48,835 nt of DNA from Aeromonas lusitana. GTDB lineage: Bacteria; Pseudomonadota; Gammaproteobacteria; Enterobacterales; Aeromonadaceae. Both the position numbers and the translations under genes were made by a program. The DNA lies in contig NZ_PGCP01000004.1 in assembly GCF_002812985.1 (NCBI RefSeq), positions 290,977 through 339,811 on the forward strand, in the 5' to 3' direction. Within the stretch, counting starts at the first letter, position 1. Each line of letters opens with the position of its first letter. The notes under the pieces were generated by a model. The model did not search any database. It was not told where the DNA came from and saw only the letters and a program-made list of their open reading frames with translations. This document shows, piece after piece, positions 17,573 through 25,277 of the stretch.

Positions 17573-19255
17573 TTAACCCTTGGGCGGATACCATTTATCG
17601 AGCAGCTCGGAGGAGCGTTGCAGCTCCTTCTGCCAGGTATCTTTCTCCACCACGGTCGGCTTGAGCAGGATCACCAGCTCGACCTTCTTGGTGCTCTCGC
17701 GGCGGTTGGTAAAGGCTTCGCCCACCCAGGGAATGTCGCCGAGCAGGGGCACCTTGCTGACGATCTCCTGCTTGTCGGTCTTCATCAGGCCGCCGATGAC
17801 GACGATGTCGCCGTTGTTGGCCTGCACGACTGTATCCGACTCGCGGATGGAGCTCTTGGCCAGCGGCAGCACCAGGGGATCGGCGGTGCCGACGTTGATG
17901 GTCTTGCTCTGCTCCTCGGTGTCGATGACGGAGGGGTGGATATGCAGCAGCACCCGGCCGGCCTCGTCGATCTGCGGCGTCACGTCCAGGGCGATACCGG
18001 AGAAGAAGGGGGTCAGCTCCACGTTGGGGGTGACGATGGGAGCCGAGTTGCCCGAGGTGGTGGTGGTGGTCGAGGCGTTGGTGACGAAGTATTCATCCGT
18101 ACCGACCTTGATCACCGCTTTCTGGTTGTTGGTCGCGGTAACGCGCGGGCTCGACAGGGTATTCACGTCCCCCTGGGTCTTGAGCAGGCTGACCGCCACG
18201 TTGAAGTTGCCATCGGAGATGGTGAAGCCGGCGCCGCCGCCCAGGGCCCGGAAGATCTGGTTCGGAGTGCTGGCAATGGGGCTCGGCAGCAGGGAGCCGC
18301 CACCCGTGATGCCCTTGTTGCCATCCCAGGTAGCGGAGAGGCCGCTCCAGTCCACCCCCTGCTCATAGCCTTCGTTGAGGGAGACCTCGAGGATCCGCGC
18401 CTCCAGCACCACCTGGCGTTTGAGGTGCTCGCCAGACTGATCCAGGAATTCGCGCACCGCCTTGAGCTCTTTCGGGTAGGCCCGCACAGTGACCAGGCCC
18501 GCCTGCGGGCTGGTGATGATGGCGCGGCCCTCGCCGTTGCCGATCAGGGTCTGCAGGGAGTCCCGCAGATCGGTCCAGTAGTCGTTGTTGCTGTCCGTCT
18601 CGATCCGGGTGCCGTTGCTGTTGGAGTTGTTGTCACCGTTGGAGGAGGAGCCGAAGTTGTTGTTGCCGCTACTGTTGTTGTTCAGACCATTGTCGAAGTT
18701 GTTGTTATTGCCGTTATTGTTGTTGTCGTTCGCGGTCACGCCCCCTGTGCTGACCGAGGTGCGGGAGAGGCCGCGCCGCGCCATCATCAGGTAGTTGACG
18801 GGTATGGTTTCGGTACGCAGGCCGGCAGGATAGACGTGGAACACGTTGCCCTTGCGCTGCACGTCGAAACCATACATGTCGCCGACCGTCGCCAGGGCCT
18901 CCTGCAAGGTCACGTCTTTCAGCTCCACCGAGATGGAACCGGCCACCCCGGGATGCACAGCCACGCTGTAGCGGGAGCCCTTGAACAGGGAGCCGAAGAA
19001 CTCGACCGCATCCACATCATGGGCGGCGATGCGCAGGCGCTTCTCGGGGACTGCCATGGGCTGGGAAGGGCGATTGAGTTGCAGCAGTTCACTCTGCACC
19101 GACGGCGGCAAGGTAGTCAGAGGCGCGGTCGGGTTCTGTTCTGCCATGGCCTGCTTGAGGGCATCTTTGGCCTGCACCGGCTCCGGATGCTTGTAGGTAG
19201 TGCAGCCCGCCACCGCCAACGCGAGGGGAAGCAGACAAAAATGGTGTTTTTTCAT
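17573..19255 (-). CDS. mshL: MSHA outer-membrane secretin MshL
   Basis: 560-residue secretin lipoprotein forming the outer-membrane pore for the pilus. The start at MKKHHFCLLPLALAVAGC gives a signal peptide with lipobox VAGC (Cys18). An N-terminal secretin/STN-type domain (VEFFGSLFKGSRYSVAVHPG, SVELKDVTLQEALATVGDMY) is followed by an N0/N1-like part. The C-terminal secretin domain includes VLLHIHPSV and GDIVVIGGLMK. An unusual Asn/Gly/Ser-rich tract occupies about residues 172-217. The gap to mshM is 133 bp and contains the mshM-start duplicate. Confidence 0.95.
   Translation of the reverse strand: MKKHHFCLLPLALAVAGCTTYKHPEPVQAKDALKQAMAEQNPTAPLTTLPPSVQSELLQLNRPSQPMAVPEKRLRIAAHDVDAVEFFGSLFKGSRYSVAVHPGVAGSISVELKDVTLQEALATVGDMYGFDVQRKGNVFHVYPAGLRTETIPVNYLMMARRGLSRTSVSTGGVTANDNNNNGNNNNFDNGLNNNSSGNNNFGSSSNGDNNSNSNGTRIETDSNNDYWTDLRDSLQTLIGNGEGRAIITSPQAGLVTVRAYPKELKAVREFLDQSGEHLKRQVVLEARILEVSLNEGYEQGVDWSGLSATWDGNKGITGGGSLLPSPIASTPNQIFRALGGGAGFTISDGNFNVAVSLLKTQGDVNTLSSPRVTATNNQKAVIKVGTDEYFVTNASTTTTTSGNSAPIVTPNVELTPFFSGIALDVTPQIDEAGRVLLHIHPSVIDTEEQSKTINVGTADPLVLPLAKSSIRESDTVVQANNGDIVVIGGLMKTDKQEIVSKVPLLGDIPWVGEAFTNRRESTKKVELVILLKPTVVEKDTWQKELQRSSELLDKWYPPKG
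18605..18740 (-). repeat. Asn-rich low-complexity tract within mshL
   Basis: About 45 codons made almost only of AAC/AAT (Asn) with Gly, Ser and Asp, for example NDNNNNGNNNN. On the plus strand this is a run of gtt/ttg triplets. It separates the N-terminal modules of the secretin from the rest and is likely a flexible, length-variable linker. Confidence 0.85.
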
Positions 19256-19326
19256 GTTATTAACGCACCTGACTCGCAATTAAACTCGGACAAAACCGGC
19301 CCGCGACATCCCGCGCTGGGCCCACT

Positions 19327-19674
19327 TCAGATTCGGACTTTGCTGCCAAACAGGGTCAGCGACTGGCGCTTCCCCGCCTTTTCCAGCACCACGGAATCGG
19401 TGCTGATGGCCACCAGCTGATAGCCGTCGATCCGCTGGCCAATGCGGTAACTCTGGCCATTGAGCACCGCCAGCGCCGGGCCATTGCCCAGAATGATGCT
19501 CTGCAATTTCGGCAAACCGGCGACCTTGCTGCCTGAGCCGGTCGTCATGCCGCTACCGGCCAGCGGCGCCGTGGGATCCTGCAGGACCTCAGCCTGTGCC
19601 GGCAGGCCGAGCAGACAGGCCAGCAGCACCAGCCAGCCGGCACCCGGCGTTGTGAGTCGTTTTGAATGGATCAT
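19327..19674 (-). CDS. mshK: MSHA biogenesis protein MshK (PilP-like)
   Basis: 115-residue periplasmic protein if started at MIHSKRLTTPG, 7 bp after the mshJ stop. A signal peptide (hydrophobic core LVLLACLLGLP, cleavage after AQA) is followed by DPTAPLAG, a motif common to pilotin/PilP-GspC-like proteins. A small beta domain follows (LQSIILGNGPALAVLNG, YRIGQRIDGYQLVAIS). It probably bridges the inner-membrane MshI-J complex and the secretin. The stop is 71 bp before mshL. Confidence 0.85.
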   Translation of the reverse strand: MIHSKRLTTPGAGWLVLLACLLGLPAQAEVLQDPTAPLAGSGMTTGSGSKVAGLPKLQSIILGNGPALAVLNGQSYRIGQRIDGYQLVAISTDSVVLEKAGKRQSLTLFGSKVRI

Positions 19675-19681
19675 CAGCCAG

Positions 19682-20329
19682 TTAGCCACGGATAAACTCC
19701 TTGCTGGTGCTGAGGGTGTAGATCTCCATCGACACCGTCGCCTTAGGATGTTCCACCACCCGGTAGTCAAACCCCTTCCAGTAGAAGTGACGAGGCAGGG
19801 CCTCCAGCGCCTTCAGATACTGGTAGACATCGAAGTAGCCCCCTTCCAGCTGGAGCCGGATCCCGTGCTTGAACAGGTTGGCCTTCTGCTCCCCTGCCAT
19901 CAGGGGTTCGGGCTTGAGGGAGGTGAGCGCCATCATGTGCAGGTTGGCGGAGCGGGACAGCAGGGCCTCCAGCACGGCGGGCATCTCGTGGGCCGGGATA
20001 AGATCCACCGTCTGGGCCTTGAGTTCGGCGTCCAGCCTGGCGAGGCTCTCCTGCACCCGGTTCAGTTGCTCACGCACTTGCGAGTTCGGATCCCGCGCCA
20101 GTCTGGCCTGCTTGCCCTGGTTCTCGAGATCCAAGATTTCCAGATCCCGCTGGGCCGCCGTCAGTGCTTGTCTGTCTGCCGTGAGGCGGGTATCGGCGGC
20201 ATCCAACCAGCCGTAGACTCCGGCGGCGCCGAGCAGGATGGCGCCGGTCAGCAGGATCAGCACCCGCTCACGCAGGCTGAGGGCGGCGACCTTCTGTGCC
20301 AGATCCTGCCATTGTTCTTTCACGTCCAT
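19682..20329 (-). CDS. mshJ: MSHA biogenesis protein MshJ (PilO-like)
   Basis: 215-residue bitopic inner-membrane protein. A cytoplasmic N-terminus (MDVKEQWQDLAQKVAALSL) leads to one transmembrane segment (about 22-42), a coiled coil (about 45-105) and a ferredoxin-like periplasmic domain, as in PilO/GspM. Its start shares one base with the stop of the pilN-like gene at 20329. It probably forms part of the alignment complex with the MshI proteins. Confidence 0.9.
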   Translation of the reverse strand: MDVKEQWQDLAQKVAALSLRERVLILLTGAILLGAAGVYGWLDAADTRLTADRQALTAAQRDLEILDLENQGKQARLARDPNSQVREQLNRVQESLARLDAELKAQTVDLIPAHEMPAVLEALLSRSANLHMMALTSLKPEPLMAGEQKANLFKHGIRLQLEGGYFDVYQYLKALEALPRHFYWKGFDYRVVEHPKATVSMEIYTLSTSKEFIRG

Positions 20330-20925
20330 CAGGGCTTCTCCTGCTCGATGCCACTGAGCTGGAAGGCCAGCTGGCCTCCCTTGTCACGGCTCAACGTCAG
20401 TTCGCCAAACTGCTTGCCCGCCAGGGACGGGGTCTGCTTGAAGCGGTTCACCCAGGCGGGCACATCCTGGCTACGCTCTGCCACGCCGGACAGGTTGATG
20501 TGGCCGTCGCTTATCTCGATCCGCTGCAGGGAGAGGCGAGGGTCACGCAGGCGGGCGAGATCCGCCATCACGCCGGCGTAACCCTTGGATTTTTGCAAGG
20601 AGAGGCTGCCAAGCTGCTGTATCAGCCCCTGTTTGGCGGTCAGCTCCTCCTGCAGGTTGGTCAACTGCTGCTGCAACTGGCCATCGGCCTGATGGCGGGC
20701 CAGCTCGGCGTCGAGACGCTGGGCCTCGCCGCGCTTGACCTCCAGCATCGCCTGCAACTGCGCCAGTTCACGGCTGACGCCCTGCTGTTGCCAGCCATAC
20801 CAGAGACCGACAGCAGCCAGCAGCAACAGGCACAGGCCCCAGGCCAGCGCCATCTGGTTGAGACTGGCCCACTGGCGCTTGGGTCTGAATTCGGCGCCGT
20901 AGAGATTGATATGATGCTTCATCAC
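20329..20925 (-). CDS. MSHA biogenesis PilN-like protein (MshI2)
   Basis: 198-residue PilN-like inner-membrane protein. It starts MMKHHINLYGAEFRPKRQ, the short cytoplasmic INL motif that binds PilM-type partners. A transmembrane segment (about 27-47, ALAWGLCLLLLAAVGLWYGW), a long coiled coil (about 50-110) and a small periplasmic domain follow. It overlaps the upstream PilM-like mshI by 4 bp. In some genomes this gene is called mshI2; I leave the symbol blank because naming varies. Confidence 0.87.
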   Translation of the reverse strand: MMKHHINLYGAEFRPKRQWASLNQMALAWGLCLLLLAAVGLWYGWQQQGVSRELAQLQAMLEVKRGEAQRLDAELARHQADGQLQQQLTNLQEELTAKQGLIQQLGSLSLQKSKGYAGVMADLARLRDPRLSLQRIEISDGHINLSGVAERSQDVPAWVNRFKQTPSLAGKQFGELTLSRDKGGQLAFQLSGIEQEKP

Positions 20926-21785
20926 TCCCTCCCGCCCAGGGCTGCACCATAGGCAGAGAGATATTCGACTCCCGCGAGGATCGCCTTGTTGGCCATGGCG
21001 GAGACAGGGAAACCGAACGCCTGCTCCAGGTGACGCACCAGGATGCCGATGGAAGAAGAGGCGATGGCGAGCTGCATCTGGCTTGGCTCAGGCAACTTGA
21101 GCTGACCCGCCAGATAGTCGAGGGAGCGCTGGATCTCGAGCGCTAGGCCGTCCAGCAGGTCGCTGTGCGGATCAAGGGCACTGGTGAGGCTGGAAAATCC
21201 GCGCAGCTGACGGGAGAAGCAGAGCCCGCCCCGGTGGAACACCAGCAGTTGCAGCTCCTGCCCCCTGGGTTGCCAGAGCAGCATGCGCACCGTCTGATCC
21301 GCCTCATAGAGGGCCGTCATGGCCAGCTCGTCGCTGACGATGGCGTCCAGGCTCGCCACTCCGTTGACCGCATCCGCCAGTTGCTGCACCCGGCTCTTGG
21401 GCACGCAGATCACGTTGATGCGCGGGCGTCCCGCGGGCGGGGTCGGCAGATCCACATAGTCCATGGCCAGTTGCAGCACGGGTTCATTGACGAAATCCTT
21501 GATGGCCCACGGCAGAGCCCCGGCCATCTCGGTATCGGGCACGGCGGGTTTGTCTATCTGGATCTGTTGATAAAGGCTGGCGGCCAGGGCGACCCGCACC
21601 TTAGACTTGGCCAGGCCATGCTGGCCAAACAACTCGCCCATGGCCTGCGGCCAGTCGTGAGGACCGTTGATGGCACGGCTGGTGAAGATGGGGGTTTGTC
21701 CCATGGCGGCCAGCAGGATGCGATCGCTGGCCAACAGGAGTCCGACCTGATGGCTGGGAGGCGAGCGGCGGAAGAGAGATTTCAT
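20922..21785 (-). CDS. mshI: MSHA biogenesis protein MshI (PilM-like)
   Basis: 287-residue cytoplasmic actin-like protein of the PilM/MshI type, first gene of the pilus operon. The sequence lacks strong Walker motifs, as usual for this family, but contains the conserved ALPWAIKDFVNEPVLQLAMD segment (about 88-107). The 69-bp gap to the divergent PLP enzyme gene should hold the promoter of the pilus operon, though no strong sigma-70 match is obvious. Confidence 0.87.
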   Translation of the reverse strand: MKSLFRRSPPSHQVGLLLASDRILLAAMGQTPIFTSRAINGPHDWPQAMGELFGQHGLAKSKVRVALAASLYQQIQIDKPAVPDTEMAGALPWAIKDFVNEPVLQLAMDYVDLPTPPAGRPRINVICVPKSRVQQLADAVNGVASLDAIVSDELAMTALYEADQTVRMLLWQPRGQELQLLVFHRGGLCFSRQLRGFSSLTSALDPHSDLLDGLALEIQRSLDYLAGQLKLPEPSQMQLAIASSSIGILVRHLEQAFGFPVSAMANKAILAGVEYLSAYGAALGGRE

Positions 21786-21854
21786 CGAGACCTTTACCTG
21801 GCTGCGTGAAACGGGTTAAACCTTAACATAAACAGACTATTAGCCTCCATACTT

Positions 21855-22805
21855 ATGACAGACGATGCATTGATGGCCATGATGTCCAGCCAAGCAGAGG
21901 CACCGTTGGCACCCAGCCAGCTCCCCTCGCCGCTACACCCTATTCATCATCCCCTGCTGGATGCCCACGGGGTTAAGCTCTGGTGCAAGCGGGATGATCT
22001 GATCCATCCGACCATCTCGGGTAACAAGTGGCGCAAGCTCAAATATCACCTGCAACAGGCCCAGGCTCTGGGCAAGACTCACCTGCTCTCATTCGGGGGC
22101 GCCTACTCCAATCACATCCATGCACTGGCGGCGGCGGCGGGGCTCAGGTCTGGACTGCGCACCACGGGCATCATACGCGGTGAAGCCGGGATCGTCAGCA
22201 ACTCAACCCTGAGCGCGGCCAAGGGCTGGGGCATGGAACTCATCTTCGTGGACCGCCAGAGCTACCGTCGGCGCCAGGATCCCGACTGGCTGGCCCAGTT
22301 CGCCGCGCCGGATACCCTGATAGTGCCGGAGGGGGGGAGCAGCCCGCTCGCCATCCCGGGAGTGGCCGAACTGGTGGCCGAGGTGCCCTTCTCGCCGGAT
22401 CTCTGGGTACTGCCCTGCGCCAGTGGTGGCACCCTGGCGGGCCTCATCGCAGGCAAGCGGGAGCAGGAGCAGATCCTGGCCGTCGCCGTGCTCAAGGGAG
22501 GGGCCTTCATCCAGGACGAGGTGTGCCGGCTCCATCCTGCCGCCGCCACGACCCCGGGCTGGCGGATAGCGCTCGATCACCACGATGGTGGCTATGCCAA
22601 GTTCAGTCAGGCCATGTGGCAGTGGGTGCAGGCATTCAGCACCGAGACCGGTCTGCCCCTCGAGCCCATCTACAGCGGCAAGGCCATGTGGGGTCTGTTT
22701 CGGGAGCTGGCCGCCGGCCGGATCCCCCGTGGCAGCGAGATCGTCTTCATCCACACCGGCGGCCTGCAGGGGTTGGCCGGCCTGAGAGAACAGGGCCGCC
22801 TCTGA
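21855..22805 (+). CDS. ACC deaminase/D-cysteine desulfhydrase family PLP enzyme
   Basis: 316-residue fold-type II pyridoxal-phosphate enzyme. The PLP lysine is Lys58 in TISGNKWRKLKYHL. The glycine-rich phosphate loop is CASGGTLAGLI, and a second typical stretch is FGGAYSNHIHALAAAAG. Family members act as D-cysteine desulfhydrases or 1-aminocyclopropane-1-carboxylate deaminases; the substrate cannot be decided from sequence here. Several in-frame ATGs occur in the first 12 codons and none has a clear ribosome binding site, so the start is uncertain. Located between mshI and mshH, on the opposite strand from both. Confidence 0.88.
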   Translation: MTDDALMAMMSSQAEAPLAPSQLPSPLHPIHHPLLDAHGVKLWCKRDDLIHPTISGNKWRKLKYHLQQAQALGKTHLLSFGGAYSNHIHALAAAAGLRSGLRTTGIIRGEAGIVSNSTLSAAKGWGMELIFVDRQSYRRRQDPDWLAQFAAPDTLIVPEGGSSPLAIPGVAELVAEVPFSPDLWVLPCASGGTLAGLIAGKREQEQILAVAVLKGGAFIQDEVCRLHPAAATTPGWRIALDHHDGGYAKFSQAMWQWVQAFSTETGLPLEPIYSGKAMWGLFRELAAGRIPRGSEIVFIHTGGLQGLAGLREQGRL

Positions 22806-22820
22806 GGCGGCCTTGATTTA
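22794..22820 (+). terminator. Hairpin at the end of the PLP enzyme gene
   Basis: GGCCGCCT and AGGCGGCC form an 8-bp stem with a 3-nt loop, and the gene's TGA stop lies within the hairpin. It is followed by TTGATTT, a weak U-tract. Being symmetrical it may stall transcription from both directions at this convergent gene end. Confidence 0.6.
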
Positions 22821-22828
22821 CGGCTCAC

Positions 22829-24757
22829 TCAAGCCTCGTAGGTATTCATCACCAGTTGCCGCGGTTCGGCGAACCAGGGACCCTGGCCCGCGTGTACGCC
22901 CAGATGGCGCAGCATCTTCCACTCGTCACCACTCTCCACCCCGACCGCGATCACCCGGGTCTGGGTGTTGGCGCAGCCGCCGACTAGGCTGCGCACCGCC
23001 ATCTGGTTGACCTGCCGCAGGTGGATCTCCCGCACCAGGCTGGGGTGCAGCTTGAGGAAGTTGATCTCGAACTCCTTGATGTATTGGGTGCTCACCACGT
23101 CCTGACCGGCGTGATCGATGGCCAGCTGGCAGCCCAGCATGCGCAATGCCCGCAGCGGCCGCTTGAGGGCCTCGTAGTGGCGCGTCACCTGGGATTCAGA
23201 CAACTGCAACACCAGGCTCTCGTTGGTGCTGCGCGGCAGTTGGAACAGATCGAAGAAGAGTTCACGCTGGAACTGGCGATTGAGCAGGCTCTGGGCGCAG
23301 AGCGACACACAGACGGGACAGCTCGGCTCGGGGCGCTGCCGCAGCAGGCGCAGGGTCCAGGCCACCACCAGCTTGTCCAGGGGGAGCAAGAGTCCGGCCT
23401 TCTCCGCCATCGGCATGAAGACCCCCGCCTGCAGCTCTCTATCGTGCTCATCATGGATTCGGATCAGCAGCTCCTGCTGCAACACCACCTGATCCTGCTC
23501 CTGCTGTACCGGTTGCAGGTAGAAATGCACCCCCTGCTCCTCGATACGACGGGTGATCAGGGTACGCCAACGCACGGTTCCCTTGCTGCTCGGCTCCTCA
23601 TCCAGGGATTTCTCGAACAGGAACCAGCCGGAGTGCCCCTGCAGGCGTGCGCTCTTGAGGGCCAGCTCCGCCTCCTCCTGCACCTTGAGCAGGGAGTCCT
23701 GGGCCTGATAGCAGACGGCACCGAGGTAGACGGCGGTCTCGACATTGACCGAGCCAGGCCAGTGCAGCCGTTGCAGACTCTTGAGCAGCTGGCTCGCCCC
23801 GTCCACCATCTCGCTCTCGGACATGTTGGGCAGCAGCACGGCAAACACCTGGCCGGCATAACGGGCCTGCAAGGCGCCGCTGTGTTTGCGCACGAAGGTA
23901 CCGATGGAGGCGCTCGCCTCCATCAGCAGATCCTGGCTCTGACGGCTGGTCAGCTCGGGATCCAGCTCCTCCAGACCGGCCAGCTCGATCAGCAGCACAC
24001 CGCCGCTGATCACGCTCGCCTCCATGATGGCGCTCTCCAGCCGGTTGTCGAAGAAGAGGCGGTTGCCGATGCCGGTCACCTTGTCGACGAAGGCGTTGCT
24101 GCGGATGAAGTTGTCGAACCGGCTGCGCTCCTTGCGGGCATCGGCCAGCTCGGCCAGCAGGTGGTTGAGCGCCTGACTGGCGGAGGCGGGCCACTCGTCG
24201 GCAGGATCGTGAGTCAGCTTGGTGAGCTTGCCATCCAGAATCAACTGGGCCCGCTCCGCCAGCAGCTCGGCGCCACGCAGTTGCAACCGCAACCAGCGAA
24301 TGGAGTACCAGAGGCCGAACACCACTATGGTGACCCCGAGGGAGATGCCGGACATGGCCTGCATGGAGTATTCAAACTCCTTGAACGGCCGATCCAGTTT
24401 GAACTCCGCCTGCATGCCGTTCTGGTTGGGGATCGCCTTGCTGTAGGGGATCAGCAGGCTCTCATCGGTCTGCTGCTGGACGTCGCGAAACCAGTAGACC
24501 CTCTGCTTGTCTTGGCGGATCTCCAGCTCCACCACGTGGGAGGCGCGCAGCAGGGAAGGCAGCCAGCGCGCCAGATCCTGCTGATCGTCCGTCGCCCCCA
24601 GCTGCTTGTCGATGATCTCCACCAGGGAGTCGACCCGGTTCTGCTGCAGCTCCATCCCCATCTGGCGAAAGCTGAACACCCCGCCGAGCAACACCATGGT
24701 CATGGCCGCGATCACGCACAGAGTAATAAAGGAGACGAGTTGAGTGGTCAGTTTCAT
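22829..24757 (-). CDS. csrD: MshH/CsrD, regulator of CsrB/C RNA decay
   Basis: 642-residue membrane protein when started at MKLTTQLVSF, close to the 646 of E. coli CsrD. Two transmembrane segments (about 8-28 and 135-155) enclose a periplasmic part, then a HAMP-like segment, a GGDEF domain (about 215-380) and an EAL domain (about 395-640). Both catalytic motifs are degenerate: the GGDEF position reads YAGQVF and the EAL position reads ELLIR. That fits CsrD, which targets Csr sRNAs for RNase E cleavage rather than handling c-di-GMP. Called mshH in Vibrio because it adjoins the pilus locus. Confidence 0.92.
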   Translation of the reverse strand: MKLTTQLVSFITLCVIAAMTMVLLGGVFSFRQMGMELQQNRVDSLVEIIDKQLGATDDQQDLARWLPSLLRASHVVELEIRQDKQRVYWFRDVQQQTDESLLIPYSKAIPNQNGMQAEFKLDRPFKEFEYSMQAMSGISLGVTIVVFGLWYSIRWLRLQLRGAELLAERAQLILDGKLTKLTHDPADEWPASASQALNHLLAELADARKERSRFDNFIRSNAFVDKVTGIGNRLFFDNRLESAIMEASVISGGVLLIELAGLEELDPELTSRQSQDLLMEASASIGTFVRKHSGALQARYAGQVFAVLLPNMSESEMVDGASQLLKSLQRLHWPGSVNVETAVYLGAVCYQAQDSLLKVQEEAELALKSARLQGHSGWFLFEKSLDEEPSSKGTVRWRTLITRRIEEQGVHFYLQPVQQEQDQVVLQQELLIRIHDEHDRELQAGVFMPMAEKAGLLLPLDKLVVAWTLRLLRQRPEPSCPVCVSLCAQSLLNRQFQRELFFDLFQLPRSTNESLVLQLSESQVTRHYEALKRPLRALRMLGCQLAIDHAGQDVVSTQYIKEFEINFLKLHPSLVREIHLRQVNQMAVRSLVGGCANTQTRVIAVGVESGDEWKMLRHLGVHAGQGPWFAEPRQLVMNTYEA

Positions 24758-25277
24758 GTGCCTTTCCGTAGCCGACAGCATCCATAAGGGCTCATGGTAT
24801 CAGCCTTGGCCAAAACCCGCCTATGGATGAAGATCCCGCTTCTGCAAATAAGCGGCTGTGGACTTGCTACCTGCATGGGCACTCATGGCAGGAAAGGGCT
24901 GTTTCAAACGGGAGGGTGGCAGAAAATCGGGGGGAAGGTGACTCGCACAAAGAAAAATGGTCCCACAATGGGGACCAAAAGAAACACTCAATATCAAAAC
25001 TAACACTCTGTGCTACTGACAAAAATAGATACAGGAGTATTGAACACACGGTGAGTCAAACCGCAGGGCTACTCTAAACCAGTTCAGATAAGCTGGACAA
25101 TTGTTAGATATGACAGGTGGGCGATTGAATTTTCACCAAGCACCAATGGCTAAAACAATATTTATCATTGGCTTAGGTATTAAACACATTAACATTATTT
25201 TGTTTTTTCAAATCGAACCAGCTAATGAACTATGATGACATACCTTGGCGCCTCCTCCTTTCACCAGCAGGTATGAG
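24758..25277. other. 520-bp intergenic region between csrD and the EAL gene
   Basis: This stretch should hold the divergent promoters of csrD and the EAL gene. Its right part is clearly AT-richer than its surroundings. It contains a candidate minus-strand small RNA with its own terminator (24949-25064) and a 14-codon upstream ORF at 25232-25276. I see no convincing protein gene. Confidence 0.6.
24949..25064 (-). ncRNA. Candidate small RNA upstream of csrD
   Basis: On the minus strand a possible promoter (TTGTCC at 25095-25100, 18 bp, TAGAGT at 25071-25076) precedes about 115 nt ending in a clear intrinsic terminator: GGTCCC/GGGACC stem (24959-24976) followed by ATTTTTCTTT. No open frame of note. 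The terminator lies well before csrD, so this would be an independent short transcript. I do not recognise it as any known sRNA. Confidence 0.45.

Noticed and set aside
17543..19420. Plus-strand ORF of 625 codons opposite mshL
   Set aside because: Covers a clear secretin gene on the other strand and has no recognisable domain.
22829..24757. mshH/csrD as an active cyclase or phosphodiesterase
   Set aside because: Both GGDEF (YAGQVF) and EAL (ELL) motifs are degenerate, as expected for CsrD.
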